DNA of 64,000 nt from Dryococelus australis (taxonomy: Eukaryota; Arthropoda; Insecta; Phasmatodea; Phasmatidae), in NCBI GenBank assembly GCA_029891345.1, contig CM057009.1, forward strand, positions 210,112,709-210,176,708, written 5' to 3'. Below the pieces are notes generated by a model that did no database searches, had not been told where the DNA came from, and saw only the letters and a list, made by a program, of their open reading frames with translations. Positions within the stretch are counted from its first letter, which is position 1. The number at the start of each line of letters is the position of its first letter. Below are positions 32,288 through 43,990 of this stretch, piece by piece. The position numbers were made by a program, and so were the translations under genes.

Positions 32288-32926
32288 ATGAAAAAATTTA
32301 TTTGAATTTGTTGTGTTGGCATTTCCCTTATTGTGGCTATGCTTTGCATACATGCAACGCATTGGTTGATACACGAAAACTATGGTGATCGAATCGAGCA
32401 TAAAAAATTAACGAACAATGGCATGTTTCACAAGATGGTCGATTATCTCTCAATACCGTTTCGCTGTATCGATTCGTCAGATTGTCAAGTTTTATGTGTG
32501 CTATCAAAGTTGAATTTCGATTGCGATGAAAACAAATGCACTCCACGTAAAGAAGCAACACCTGCAGCAGTAACAACAATGACAACAACAATAACCCAAC
32601 AGTCACCCACGACCTCTTCCTGTCGCACAAGCTTTGTTATGTGTGATTCCAAACATGGAATAGTTAGAGTGTTGATGAACACTGATCCTTTGGAAATTGA
32701 ATGGGCGTGTATCACGACTTACCCACTTGTGTAGAACGATGACGGGACTCAGACTCCGTATGCCTGCAAGGATGGAATCGTCATGAATGATCTGACAACG
32801 TTCTGTTTTATATTAAATGATTGTAAATGCAGGGCCGATATGATATTGGGTGTTTTCGAATTTCAACCACATGTAACGAGATGTTTCCCTTCAACCCACG
32901 TTAATTTCCTGACAAACTTCCATTAA
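32288..32926 (+). pseudogene. pif-3: PIF-3-like per os infectivity factor, two in-frame stops
   Basis: ATG at 32288 opens a 212-codon frame interrupted only by TGA at codon 6 and TAG at 32732-32734. Features: an N-terminal membrane anchor (ICCVGISLIVAMLCI), DCQVLCVLSKLNFDCDENKC, a Thr-rich insert (TTMTTTITQQSPTTSS), CDSKHGIVRVL, EWACITTYPL, ACKDGIVMND and NDCKC. Length and order of the Cys blocks match PIF-3 (about 200 residues), a core envelope protein of the oral infectivity complex in baculoviruses and nudiviruses. The Thr-rich insert is not typical. It lies 64 bases before the matrixin gene on the same strand. Confidence 0.62.
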
Positions 32927-32990
32927 ATTATAAATATCAACAATAATAATATTTTATAAGATTTATGTATTTATTTTTGTTATTATTATT

Positions 32991-33541
32991 ATGAGTAACC
33001 AGGGCCGTCATAGTTTTAATTTATTTTTCCACAGAGATGCGATACTTTATACCAGAAATTTACTAGAGAAGAAAAATAAATTTCCTATTAAATTTCGAAT
33101 ATCATTTTCCACAGTACCCTTATATCTCAATAAACAATCAAATTTGAAAAGTACCCAATTAAATTTCCAAAAGTTAAATCTGTAATTTGAAACTGAAATC
33201 CTTATGTACGCGAATAGCAATGATTCCAATGTCGGTATTATTCAATTCCCCAGCCATGACCATGGAGATGGAGACACGTTCGATGGCGAAGGTCCAATGT
33301 GCACACATGAATCCCTACCTCCCTACAAAAGCATATGTTTTGACAAAGATTAAAATTACTGATCCTTTCTTTTTACTAGCAGGTACTCATTCATGAATTA
33401 GGTCACTTGCTGGGTTTATATGACAATAAAAGAAAAGATAGCATGATGTACGATCCGACAAAACACAATAAATTTACTAGCTTTAATGTGCACAACATTA
33501 TTTCAATGTATCTATTTTTGGAAAATGAAAATAAAGTAAGA
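32991..33541 (+). pseudogene. mmp: Matrixin (matrix metalloprotease) catalytic domain, broken
   Basis: ATG at 32991 starts a frame that passes a stop at 33183-33185 and continues to about 33350; after a frame change it resumes at 33383 and ends at 33541. Matrixin landmarks in order: FPIKFRISFSTVPLYLN, VGIIQFPSHDHGDGDTFDGEG (structural zinc/calcium loop, from about 33222), ICFDKD, HELGHLLGLYD (catalytic zinc site, from 33392) and DSMMYDP (Met-turn). The third zinc ligand, normally His, reads Asp. About 180 residues: catalytic domain only, with no propeptide or hemopexin part. Several insect large DNA viruses carry such proteases, thought to help tissue breakdown and spread. Short motifs spaced this well make the call strong. 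Confidence 0.8.
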
Positions 33542-33693
33542 TAATATATATATATATTTTTTCCGAGTGCAAAAAAAAGGAGAGGGGTGGTGCAATATAC
33601 ATGCGGCTACATTTCAAACAGTGACCAGAATGAAAGAACTCGCAATAAAAAGTGCATCTATAAAGTGCTCTTGCGAATGAGAACTAAAAAAAA

Positions 33694-34504
33694 ATGGATA
33701 AATTATTGGATTTGAAAAATCATCATTTCTTGTACAACAACTACAAAATTGTTTATCTTTTGGATGGAAAAAATAATACATGGTTTAAACCAAAAACCAT
33801 TGCCAGGTTATTGAGATATGAAAATAACACGAAAGCTATTACGAATAATGTGAAAGAGAAACATAGAAGAACTTTCAACGAACTGGCAACAAATGCAACT
33901 TCAGTTGTAATTGTCAATGAGCAGCCCCACACCACCTTTATCAACAAACCGGGTATTTACAGACTGATTATGAATTCCAAAATGCCCTTTGCAGAAAATT
34001 TCCAAGATTGTATTTACGAACACATTCTTCCATGTATTCGCGAAGGTGAAAAGCGCATGTTTCAGAATCACATCGAGTATTTGCAAAAACAACCCGGAGA
34101 AAGAACTAACGACGTGGAAAATGTGAAGAGACAATTATCGACTCGAGCTGCAAAAAAGGCTGTCATCGCAAATACCACCAATGAAAGTACAGAAAAGATG
34201 AACAACTGTTTGAAATCCAATTTCTTGGTGTTGAAATTGAATGAAGACAATTTTGATTTTCTCTATTATGTAATTTGCATACAAGAAAGCAATTTGAAGA
34301 GGCGACTCAACTTGCTTCGAAAGAAACATCCCAACTGCAAGGAATTGCTGCATTTAGAGTATAATTCATGGTCTCGAAACATGTACAGCGTGTCAAGAAC
34401 ATATTGAGCACACACTTGAAATTTTCAAGAATTACTTTATGAGTAAAAATACCGAATTTACAGAATATGAAATGTTGATTCAAATAGGAAATGTGGAAAA
34501 ATGA
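33694..34504 (+). pseudogene. bro: BRO protein with C-terminal DUF3627-like part, nearly intact
   Basis: ATG at 33694 starts a 237-codon open frame to 34407. BRO-N occupies residues 1-115: YKIVYLLDGKNNTWFKPKTI, ARLLRYENNTKAI, TTFINKPGIYRLIMNSKMPF and FQDCIYEHILPCI. After a basic linker, the C-terminal part (FLYYVICIQESNLKRRLNLL and LEYNSWSRNMY) resembles the DUF3627-type domain of long BRO proteins. A second frame (34403-34504, LEIFKNYFMSKNTEF) continues the domain, so a frameshift at about 34405 has cut the tail. The best preserved BRO of the window. Confidence 0.75.
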
Positions 34505-34509
34505 AATAT

Positions 34510-34600
34510 GTGTGTATATATATATATATATACACACAGACATATATGTATATATATATATGTGTGTGTGGATGTATGTGTGTATGTGTGTGTATTTGGT
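34510..34600. repeat. TA/TG microsatellite cluster
   Basis: Runs of TATATA, ACACAC and TGTGTG directly after the BRO gene. Simple sequence only. Confidence 0.9.
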
Positions 34601-34654
34601 TGTTAAGGGAAAAAAATAATTCTAATAATTTTTAAATGATTTATTTTGCTAGAT

Positions 34655-34861
34655 TTACTTAAATTGTTTCACGTGTATGTAGTAACCATTTCCACCTACT
34701 TGACAGTCTCTATGTTTTTTAAACTTGTTTAACTTTTTACTCAAGCTAGTACTTCGTGGCCTCCATGGGCGTCGAATGGGTGACAACGATCTTCTATGCA
34801 AAGGACTCGGAGATCTACTCCTGCTATGTCTACATCGTCTTTGTCTCCTTTCTTTTGGCAT
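34655..34861 (-). CDS. SR-rich basic peptide, P6.9-like
   Basis: 68 codons from ATG at 34861-34859. The first half is Arg/Ser/Pro-rich (RRCRHSRSRSPSPLHRRSLS and RRPWRPRSTS), followed by a Lys-rich helix and an aromatic tail. Small SR-rich, protamine-like DNA-packaging proteins (P6.9) are core nucleocapsid components of nudiviruses and baculoviruses; the size fits. The ORF is intact. A TA run (34875-34905) sits just upstream. An SR-type host fragment is the alternative; the viral surroundings favour P6.9. Confidence 0.52.
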   Translation of the reverse strand: MPKERRQRRCRHSRSRSPSPLHRRSLSPIRRPWRPRSTSLSKKLNKFKKHRDCQVGGNGYYIHVKQFK

Positions 34862-34870
34862 GATGAAGTT

Positions 34871-34904
<34 letters not shown>

Positions 34905-34911
<7 letters not shown>

Positions 34912-35360
34912 TTTTAAAATTATTTATTTAATAAACGTTCGATAATATTACCCTGTTTTGTGTACACATTACACAACAAATTTAGTTCATGTAAAAACCT
35001 TTCAGAGCTTAGCAAATTCAAAATATTTTCTTGAATCTCTTCAAAAACCATTATTTTAGTCGAGATATAGGTTCAGTTTCAAAAAGTTTAAATATTTACC
35101 ATATACACCCAGTCTCCTGTTTTGAGCTTCGATAAATAAATTATCAGCGAAAATCCGAAACTCCATTTTTTTCTGGATAACAGAGTTGGGTGATTAAAGT
35201 ATCGGGAAATAAGTCGTACTTAAATGCCATCGTGACCATATTACCGTTTAGCATAATTGACCAATCCTGCAAACCCCGATAAATACTTGATCCACGAGTA
35301 GATTGTTTGAATATCGGGTGCTGCCATCACCTGATCATTATCACCGTTCATTTAGGTATT
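34905..35360. other. Interval with decayed coding remnants
   Basis: Short minus-strand protein-like pieces (for example NLYRGLQDWSIMLNGNMVTM near 35215-35280) in shifting frames, none long enough to assign. Possibly the eroded end of the neighbouring minus-strand gene. Confidence 0.3.
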
Positions 35361-35361
35361 G

Positions 35362-36180
35362 TTATTTCGGGAGATGTAGGCATCTCATCGCTGTGATAAC
35401 TGTGACATCATCGCTGAGCGATATTCGACGACATGACCATCTACATTCTTGGTATTCCTCTATGAGTTTTCGTTTGATTGATTTTGCCATATGATTGTGT
35501 TTGAATGGTTTGGGTAAATTATTTTCAGAGTTGTCGTCGTTGGTTTTGGAATGGGGTGGTATTTGACGATCGATTAAAGGTAATCCCACCCGCTCTTCTT
35601 TATCGAAACCTTCAGATGGTAAGCAATTACCCTCGTCCCTTCTGGTTTCGTCATCAGCCAGGCAGCAATCATCGTCATCACAGTGATTCGACTCTTCATC
35701 AATGCGAGTTTGTGAAACAGACTCGAATACGTTTGTTGTCGAGACACGATAATGATGCAGGGATTGTGGGCGAGGTGCAGGAGTATCGGGAAAGGTGATC
35801 TTAGGTCCCAGTGTATGTGTTTGATTGTAATCTTGCGATCATGGGCATCTGGGTGATAATTGGAGTGGAGTTGGGGGTCTGGGATGCAATTGTGATGTAA
35901 ATAGAAAATCATTCATAAATATTTGTGATAATGCGATATATGCAAAAAGAATATTAACATCATTTTGATAAAAAAAAAATTTTTCCATAGGATTAAACAC
36001 CAGCATAACCCTCTCATCATCGTTTTCAAGTTTTAAACGAGTCGATAAACTCAGATCAACATAAAACAAATCAGCCACTTTGCAAATCACCACATTGAAT
36101 ATAACGGTACTAAAAGTGGGTAAATCCACAAATATTTGTGGAGGTAATTTATGTGGGTAGTAGTAACAAATTTTTTATTT
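35362..36180 (-). pseudogene. Unknown viral-type gene, single in-frame stop
   Basis: One minus-strand frame from about 36180 to 35362 is interrupted only by a TGA at 35839 (about 272 codons). The first part is beta/aromatic-rich (FVDLPTFSTVIFNVVICKVA, FFYQNDVNILFAYIALS). The second part is Pro-rich then highly acidic (NHCDDDDCCLADDETRRDE) and ends with a basic stretch (MAKSIKRKLIEEYQECRWS). A shape like this suits a virion or regulatory protein. No family recognised. The plus-strand ORFs here are shadows. Confidence 0.48.
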
Positions 36181-36669
36181 TCAATTATTAGATTCATACG
36201 AAAACTGTCCAATTTTAACATTTTCTATGGTAGCTTTTTTCCAGAGGCTCATCTCATCATAGTTCTAAGCCCGCTCTTGGGGTGATTGTGTTTGTTCGAT
36301 GTCCATTTCGTTACAAAATGGGTTTTTGCACTTTCCTTATATATACACGTTTGCTTATGCACAGAAAAATAATTATTTATTGCAATCTTCTGTTGCACTT
36401 TTCACATCTTTAGTAGTTAGATCCCAAATCAACTCAACAATGGAAAAGACATAGGCCCAAGCCATTTTTTTTTTTAAGAATGGCATTGGCAAATTTTTCC
36501 AAGTCCATTTTAACTGCTCATGTGGCAAATGATTACTTTCTTCCTGGGCACTCTCATTTTTTTTGTAAATATATATCCTGCTCTTCATTTGCTACAATTA
36601 TAAATTTAATCCAAGCTTCCTTCAAAATTAAACGAACTGTTTTGATTTGATATTTTTTTTGTTAATTTC

Positions 36670-37450
36670 CTAGGGTATTCCATGCTCTTCTGTGTACAAA
36701 TTGAGATTTTGTTCGAGATTGTTATACATACTCTTTACCAAGTGTATATATGGAATGGTTATATACAAAATTTTGACCCTCATTGTGTTGTATATCCAAA
36801 TTCCAATGGATATTTTTTCCCATGGTATCGGCCAAATTTAAAACCAACAACTAAAACAGAAGCTAGATTAATATTTCCCAACAGTTTACTTCTTTTTCTG
36901 GTCTTTTTCTACTTAGAGTTGGTTTTTTGTCCTCTTCACTAGTGTCGCTTGAAGACCCTGAACAACTGTCACTACTGTTGGTACTACTTTTTATTTTCTT
37001 TTTAAACAAAATTTTTGTGCTGTCTTTATATCAAAGTCTTATTCTTTTTTATATCAAATCTTTTTCCCCTTTATTATATAATCTTTTGTTCTTCATTTAT
37101 ATCTTCATAAGCCGATTGTACCTGTACCTTTTCATCACTAGTGTCACCATCAGTATTCCATGTTGAACGCCGTACTTGTTGATAATGTCTCCAGTCGTCT
37201 CTTGAAGAACATTGTATGGGTCCAGCTTCACCTTTACCATTCAAAGGCTGTAGTTGATGCTGTTTGGGTTCAGCTCCACATTAATTAAACCTCTTGTTGA
37301 AATACTACCTTGTTGCTGGAAATAGTCATGGTAGTTATCACATGGAAACTCCTCGCAGTCACTGCTACTGCACGAATCATTGCTCTGTGATTTCTGATGC
37401 CTATATATACAATAGTGTGAAAACAAAATAACAAGTTTTTTATAAGACAA
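36670..37450 (-). pseudogene. Degraded Ser/Asp-rich ORF of unknown function
   Basis: Minus-strand pieces in several frames: SQSNDSCSSSDCEEFPCDNY near 37400-37340, SRDDWRHYQQVRRSTWNTDG near 37210-37150, SSDSCSGSSSDTSEEDKKP near 36990-36930. The repeated Ser-Asp-Cys low-complexity blocks suggest one protein with acidic repeats. Stops and shifts are frequent. A T18 run lies at 37481-37498 just upstream. No family recognised. Confidence 0.33.
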
Positions 37451-37628
37451 AACAACCCAACCTTATCATGTATGGAATTACTTTTTTTTTTTTTTTTTCG
37501 CCATTTCTAAAACCCGAATTTGCCAAAGAGCTTGTGACATCGCCAACCATTTTGTTTTTTTATTTCAGCATTATATGCATTATGTAACACAGCATTCTTA
37601 TTGCAACACACTGAATATTTCGATGAAA

Positions 37629-38145
37629 TGCTTTTATTGGCAATTGAATGTTTATTACATTTGTTGCATAATAAATGGAAAAATTACATCGATGGAAATT
37701 TTAAACATAATTAAAGATGAAAACATTCGCCATCCAAATGGCATGTGAAACAAAGATATCTCTATGGTGATAGACATTCTCAACAAGCGGTGGACCTTCG
37801 ATGTGACCGTACCCGAGTATAGCAAAACTTTAATGACTCGAAATGCATAGGGGATGGAGAGTGTACGAAATCGGCTTTGATGTGGATATGGTTGCATATA
37901 ATGTTGACCGGCGAAAATAATCGCAATATAAATTATAACTATGCCAAACTTTATCAGATTTTACTCGAAGAATTTGATTTTTTTATCCTGTGTTACATGT
38001 GTTTCGATCAATAGAGAAACAAAAAATCAATGCCTAAAATACTTGCGGAAAATAACTTCCTGTTAGATTATATGATGGTATTTATTCATTCGAGCATCAA
38101 AGATGAGAAAAATATTTCACAGATATATAATTCCCCACAGTGATA
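37629..38145 (+). pseudogene. Degraded ORF of unknown function
   Basis: Plus-strand pieces: MLLLAIECLLHLLHNKWKNY from 37629, MVIDILNKRWTFDVTVPEYS near 37767-37830 and MLTGENNRNINYNYAKLYQI near 37897-38000, then MPKILAENNFLLDYMMVFIH. They follow one another in changing frames and are clearly protein-like. The minus-strand ORF is a shadow. No family recognised. Confidence 0.35.
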
Positions 38146-38149
38146 ATTT

Positions 38150-38975
38150 TGCTACACACGAGTATCGGAAGTTGAAATAATGCATATTGGGCAGAGAGGA
38201 AAAACAAAAATCACTTAGTTTGGTAAATGAAACCACTTGGCTGTGGGTAATTGAAAACAACAATTGTGATGAGGGCTGAGAGGGGAAAATAGCAGTGGTG
38301 AATTTCGTAAATGAAACAACATTCGAGGCATGAGAAACTGGGCGAGTTTATCAAGATATACAAAAGTGTTTTTTTTCAAACCATTAATCATGTATATTTA
38401 CATTTTATTCGTAAAAATTTTGTTTATGGAAACATGCCTGGAATTTTTGCAATGATGGACAAAATCAACCTTGTATAAATACGTAGAAAGTTATTTACAA
38501 ATTTCGATCAGAAACTATCGGTTACGAATACAAGGAATAATGTACGAAAGAAGACTAGGGTTATTTTATTTTTGGCAGGATAATGCAAAAAGACTGTTTT
38601 CGAAAAAGAACATCGAGATGAATCGCTGATGCAACTAATACTTGAAATACGCAAATGAAATTATGAGAATTGGTGACAAATGACCCATGATAATAGAGAA
38701 CATTTATCATAGCTTGGATTGTATTATTTTGGAAAGGTTTATTTCTCAGCAGCTTAAAATGTGGCAATGTAATATGTATATATTATGAAAATTGTAATCA
38801 CAAATGTATATTCAATAAATAAAAAAAGCTTCATTTTTCATGGTACATAGTGTTTCATTTCCTCCCCCCACCTTTTGTAAAAAAAAAACAATTTAAAAAG
38901 AGTATTTTTTTTTTTAGCATTGTAACATTGTATATAAGATGAAAAATAAATTGTTTTTCTTCCAGTCAAACACAA
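38150..38975. other. AT-rich interval with weak coding remnants
   Basis: Short plus-strand fragments (near 38410-38520 and 38570-38660) with frequent stops, then AATAAA-type signals (38815-38822). The last 100 bases lead into the small membrane ORF. TATATAAG at 38932-38939 may be its promoter. Confidence 0.35.
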
Positions 38976-38979
38976 GTCA

Positions 38980-39159
38980 ATGTTGTCGGACGAGACCAAC
39001 GAATACTTGTGGAATAATCTCGACCGTTTGTATTCTGCATTTCTGGCAAGAGAATATGGCCCACATTTTTTCCTGTATACCACTTCGATCAACATTTTTG
39101 TCTCTTTCTTGTTTGTTAGTTTTCTGATATACATCTTATTTCGCGGAATGGATTATTAA
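38980..39159 (+). CDS. Small C-terminally anchored membrane protein, intact
   Basis: 59 codons from ATG 38980, too short for usual ORF lists: polar N-terminal half (MLSDETNEYLWNNLDRLYSA) and one membrane segment (SINIFVSFLFVSFLIYILF) ending in RGMDY. It starts 40 bases after TATATAAG and stops 10 bases before the helicase ATG. Tiny anchored proteins are common in the nudivirus/baculovirus envelope set, but I cannot assign it to one. An overlapping ORF in another frame (38939-39127) is a shadow. Confidence 0.5.
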   Translation: MLSDETNEYLWNNLDRLYSAFLAREYGPHFFLYTTSINIFVSFLFVSFLIYILFRGMDY

Positions 39160-39169
39160 CTCAAGTAAA

Positions 39170-42100
39170 ATGGACATGGAGCAGGAACATATTGGGAAAA
39201 TTATCAAACGTATTGAGGATATTGGCCAAGTAACTGTCAATGCAAATCTGGATCTCATAATAATGCAACTCGTAGGCTGGTTTGACACCAAATATGATCG
39301 AAATAAAATCATACCAATTGTTGGTTCCAGCGAACTCAATAATATCACCCTGCAGGAAATTTCCCCTTTGGTTATGATATTATGTTAAAGTGTATGTTTG
39401 CTTATTGGTCGGCAAAAAAAAACAACATGGAGCAGAGTACAATTGTGGGCTGGTTGTGCAAAAAATGTTTGGCATACCAATGCATAATCTTGGATTTTTA
39501 CATCGACAAGCAACACAATTTGGACTCGTACCAAGAGAACCTCTTTTGGCGCGATCGTGTGATTGAGTTTGTCGAGAATGTTACTGCAGTCACGTTCCCA
39601 TTTCTCATCAAGGGTTCTTGTCTGGTGACACATCAGCCCGAAAAGGCCAACTTTCACCTAATTCTACCCATAATAATGGATTTTGTTAGTGCGCTTGTAT
39701 TTTTTGCTATCTTTCTCACATCTACTCGTAATCGAATGAGGGATTTACACTCAAGTTTGTGTTGGACAATCCGACACAGTGTTCCTTGCCCACTGTCCGT
39801 GATCACATTCCCAAATTGGTGAGCAGGTATGATCATTTCGAAAAACTAAGACCCATCAACATATGGACTCTAAAGGAAGAGCTTGTGTCTTTTGTTCCCT
39901 TTTATGATTCCTTCAAGGAGGGTGAAGCCTTTGTAGTTTCCATAACTTGCAGTTCATCGTGAGAAATTTTTTCTTTAAAACTCAATCGGACCAACGAATG
40001 CATCAGATGATACATTTTCATCGGTTAGGCAACTAGGCAAATGCAAAATGACGAGGAATCGATTGTGGTAAATGACCATCGGGTGCAAATGGGAAACGAT
40101 GTTGGTGGTTATTGCGAGGAAGGTTCGTTACAGTCAACCATAGGATCGATCGAGTACCAGTTTCGATTTTAATATGTCACTGTGTATTTCATTGTGGGTG
40201 TTGATGGAGAAATTACTCACAAATTTGAAAATCTAAGTGGAAGTGATGTTGAGAGTGTAATTACCAAGATGTACGAATTATATAGAGTCAGCACAATCGA
40301 GACAAATTTTCAGTTTGAGACTAACCAGTTGGAGAACACTTGGTTTGACATGGAAAACTGCACTTTTCATCCGACATCATCTTTTCCGAGTACGCATAGG
40401 GAAATGCCGAACATCAGGTTCCTTTTTAAATTGTGAATTTTACCCCTTTATTAAAAATTAATTGTATATGATTGTTTTGAAGAAGCGATACAACAACCCG
40501 ACATTGACTTTGATCATTACAAGGAAAATTTCATGCAAGCATAAATAGATGGTTTATTGGCTGAATATCCAAACTTTTCTTTTTGTTGCATACACTTTCT
40601 ACGCATGTTATTGCAAAGCAAATAATATCAAATTAAAAACATTAATATCATTGTTGAATTAAATGAATGGTGGAATAACTGGATTTTGGTTAATCAACAA
40701 CTGTGATGGCAAGATCCACATAAACATAAATAATCTAAAATGGTTCGAAAAGAATTAGAGACGAAAAATATGGTGATAAACTTGAATACGACGGAGATAT
40801 AGACTATCCTCCACGAAAACGTTAATGTGGAGCATCATCATCTGATACATTCAAAGAAAATTACGACTTGTTCATCTTTGTTTTATCGGAGATGGAAAAT
40901 CACGGTTATGTGATGAGCATGGTGTCATTGCTCGTTTGCTACATCGACAGTAAAAATTTAATAATGTCGATGTACCCTAACCGGTACCCAAAGTTCATCT
41001 TGAGGGGTTGCTGCACCCACAAAAATGTAATCAGTCACTTTTACGTGGGATTCTACAAGACCGCCGTTCTTTACTTTTTGCTTTTGTCTTTATGTGAAGA
41101 AACTCTCGGCTGGACAAACCTGTTCAACGTGTACAAATACATAATCTTTGGTGAATCCAATGGTCGCGATGCCGGTGGTGGTGATAATGGGGATATGTCC
41201 TTGAAAAAAAGAAATTGTCATCAGTGACAGCTTGTAAGGCGACTAATTTCTTCTTTTCGACTCATTTTATTGACAAAGTGATGTGGCAACTTGGTGTTGT
41301 TGTTTGGAATGGAAAGTTTTCGATCATTTGCAGAAGCAAGTTGTACTTTAGTCTAGAAATACAAGAGTATGAGGTAGTTCTCGACAATCTAGGTAACCAA
41401 GTCTTTTGTGATGGGTATGTGTTTAACCCATTACTAAATGTATTTGAAACAGCTTCGCCTTCCCCAATATGTATGGTGGCTATGAAGCACCATTATGACA
41501 TTCCAAAACCGATAATCACACCGGTCTATTTCCCTCACGTACAAGACCTGTTTCCACATCTACCTTAAATTTCCAAATTTCTTATCACGGTTGCAATACA
41601 ACAAGTTGATGGTGATTTTACTCTGTCCAATATTTTCAAACATAGTAGCTAACCAGTATGCATTAATCGAACATGATTTCAAACCCCTCGACTACATCGA
41701 TGAAAGTTTTGTGGTTACTTTCAATGATTGGACTCTAAACTACAAATGGCATCCAACACTAGTAGAAATATGAAAGCTTATTACTGGCACCAAATTGGTT
41801 ATTACCTTCAAGATGTTTGTGTACTTGCTGTATATTTTAACTGAAAAATACACTGTGAACCTGAAACGAGTTACTCCATTTATACATTCCATTTTTGGAC
41901 AGCACATTCCAAAATTACTTGGGTTGGCCAGCTTTATTTTTGATTCGAAAAACATTCTTCAGTTTTGTGATTTGTTAAAGAATGGCATAAGAGACAAAAG
42001 TGGGGTTGTCGGTAGAGAAGGCGACTAGGACGATCAACGTGATCATGGTGCGGAAATTTGTTGATGACGATGAAAGAATGACCACGCCATTCCACACTTT

Positions 42101-43663
42101 ATGATCTATGAATTCTTTTTATGCAACAATCGAGAATTTTTGTGTGTAAAGTGAAAACAACTCATTGCTGAGCGTAATACCAAACAAACTAAAAAATTGT
42201 GGCTACAGGTTCCTTGTCGATAGATGCTGCGTTGTCACAGCCAGATCATCCTGAGTTCAGTTGTCGAATATCGCCTTTGTCAAGTTCAATGTCCACAATA
42301 GATGATGGAAATGAGCGCTCTTAATGTGGATAATTTTGGATTTGTTGTGCAAAACTTGAAGTTTGGAGATGAAGGGCAAGTCGAACCATCCATCCAGTTG
42401 ACCAAGTTTGAGGATGGATTCGTATGTAATGGGTTTGTCATCTTTTCGTGGTTGTTGCGGGTTTCACAATTCCTTTACAGATGGACATTTTTCGATATTT
42501 ATGTGAAATTTGGTTCGAAATTTACGATGATATGAAACAACTTGTTATCAAACTCGTTGGCCAACCTGTGTACTTGAATCACGTAAAGGACCTTGCTAAT
42601 TTACTGCGATAATTTTGTGAAAATTCGCATGTTCACCTTCCTGTTCACATTAAGCCAAAAATTGAGAGGTGCCATCTTGAAGTACTTTACAATTGGTACA
42701 AACACTTGAATGTCTACCCATGAGAGTACCAAACCACATCTGAAGAGGACATGGATGACTTGTATATTGGATTTGTATCAATTATTTTGTATGGCGAATT
42801 CAACATAGATTTGAAAGTCACTCTTATGAAGTTTATGGTATCTTTATATTTCCAAGGTAATCAGTTGCGGAAATCCCTGGTACTTTACAGTAAGTCTGGT
42901 GCAGGAAAAACATACTTTCAGATACTCACTTGAAGCTACACAACACAGGTACCCCAAGCTATCTTGTGTTGAATTCGGCCAAGATCCCATACAGTGATCA
43001 CAATCCCTTGTCAGTTGCCCTTAATCACAACATGAGTGTATGCATCGATGAGTTGGGCTTGTTCAATGCCGGCTGCTTCAAAGTGTATTGTAATATGGGA
43101 TATATGCCCATAAGGTTCATATACTCAAACAAATCGGTCGAATTACCAATAACTGCGAAACCTATCATTACCAGACAGCAAATGCTTTTGGTCATGGACA
43201 TGGCCATGGTGGGTCGATAACTTCCCATCATAAAAAGTTTCCAATACGTTCAGTTCAGTCCCAATAACCCGCTAGTCGTTTGCTTGCTCGACAAGGTGGA
43301 ACTTGGTACTCACAGTAAAGTGACCCCTCTATTGGACAGCATATTATTGACTAGATAGATACCAGAATTTACACCAGGACAAGATATTTTGGGAGGTTAC
43401 CTTCTCATATGATATTACTCATCAACTTTTTTTTACAAACCAAACAGGCCAGTTTCCATGACCAAGCCCTCATATATCGATACAAAATATCAAGAATGCA
43501 TGTTGAATTCAAACATCACTTCGAAATTCTTTTGACGGTAAAGGTAAATGTGGCCATCGAAAAGTTGTCGGAAAGGCGACTTAAGGGATTTACGCAAATG
43601 TGGTATGAAAAGAATAAATGTTTGTTTCCCAAAATCAAATTTAATGATTCTACGAGGAAGTAA
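39170..43663 (+). pseudogene. helicase: Large P-loop DNA helicase (P143/nudivirus helicase-like), heavily broken
   Basis: Plus-strand readings follow each other almost without gap from ATG 39170 to 43663 (about 1,500 codons): 39170-39388, 39382-39720, 39733-39960, 40033-40436 (one stop near 40171), pieces to 40860, 40868-41227, 41215-41568, 41591-42028, 42302-42535, 42751-42933, 42930-43220 and 43409-43663. Near the end stand Walker A SKSGAGKT (42889-42912), Walker B VCIDEL (from 43038) and a sensor-like KPIITRQ (about 43157), in the compact spacing of an SF3-type ATPase. Length and company point to the core replicative helicase. The ATPase is clear; calling the entire stretch one gene is inference. 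Confidence 0.58.
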
Positions 43664-43669
43664 GCGTTG

Positions 43670-43990
43670 AACTAGACAAACATTTTGGAAATATGATAAA
43701 ACCTACAATATTATATTGTCTCTTCATAAAATTTTATGTTTTTGTAAATAAAAAAATAAAATAATACTAAATTGAAATAAAATATTCCAATTTCCTGTAT
43801 ATTCTTGCCAGTGAGTGGCTAGTTATTGGCAAAACTCTGCACACACACATACATTTATTTGTTGGCCTGACACCAATCAATAAAAATAAGGTACATGGTT
43901 TTATATCACCTTAATCAAGTTTTCATAAAAAACTTATTTTTATATATTTCAAAAACTCGAGCCAAAGATAGCAAATGTTCAATTCAACCT
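43670..43990. other. AT-rich interval, no gene seen
   Basis: Contains AATAAA signals (about 43748-43785) following the helicase reading; otherwise low-complexity AT-rich sequence. Marks the edge of the second viral block. Confidence 0.5.

Noticed and set aside
33350-33385. A spliceosomal intron in the matrixin gene (TTTCTTTTTACTAGCAG looks like a 3-prime splice site)
   Set aside because: The gap is only about 30 bases, has no GT donor, and viral genes of this type lack introns; a frameshift is simpler.
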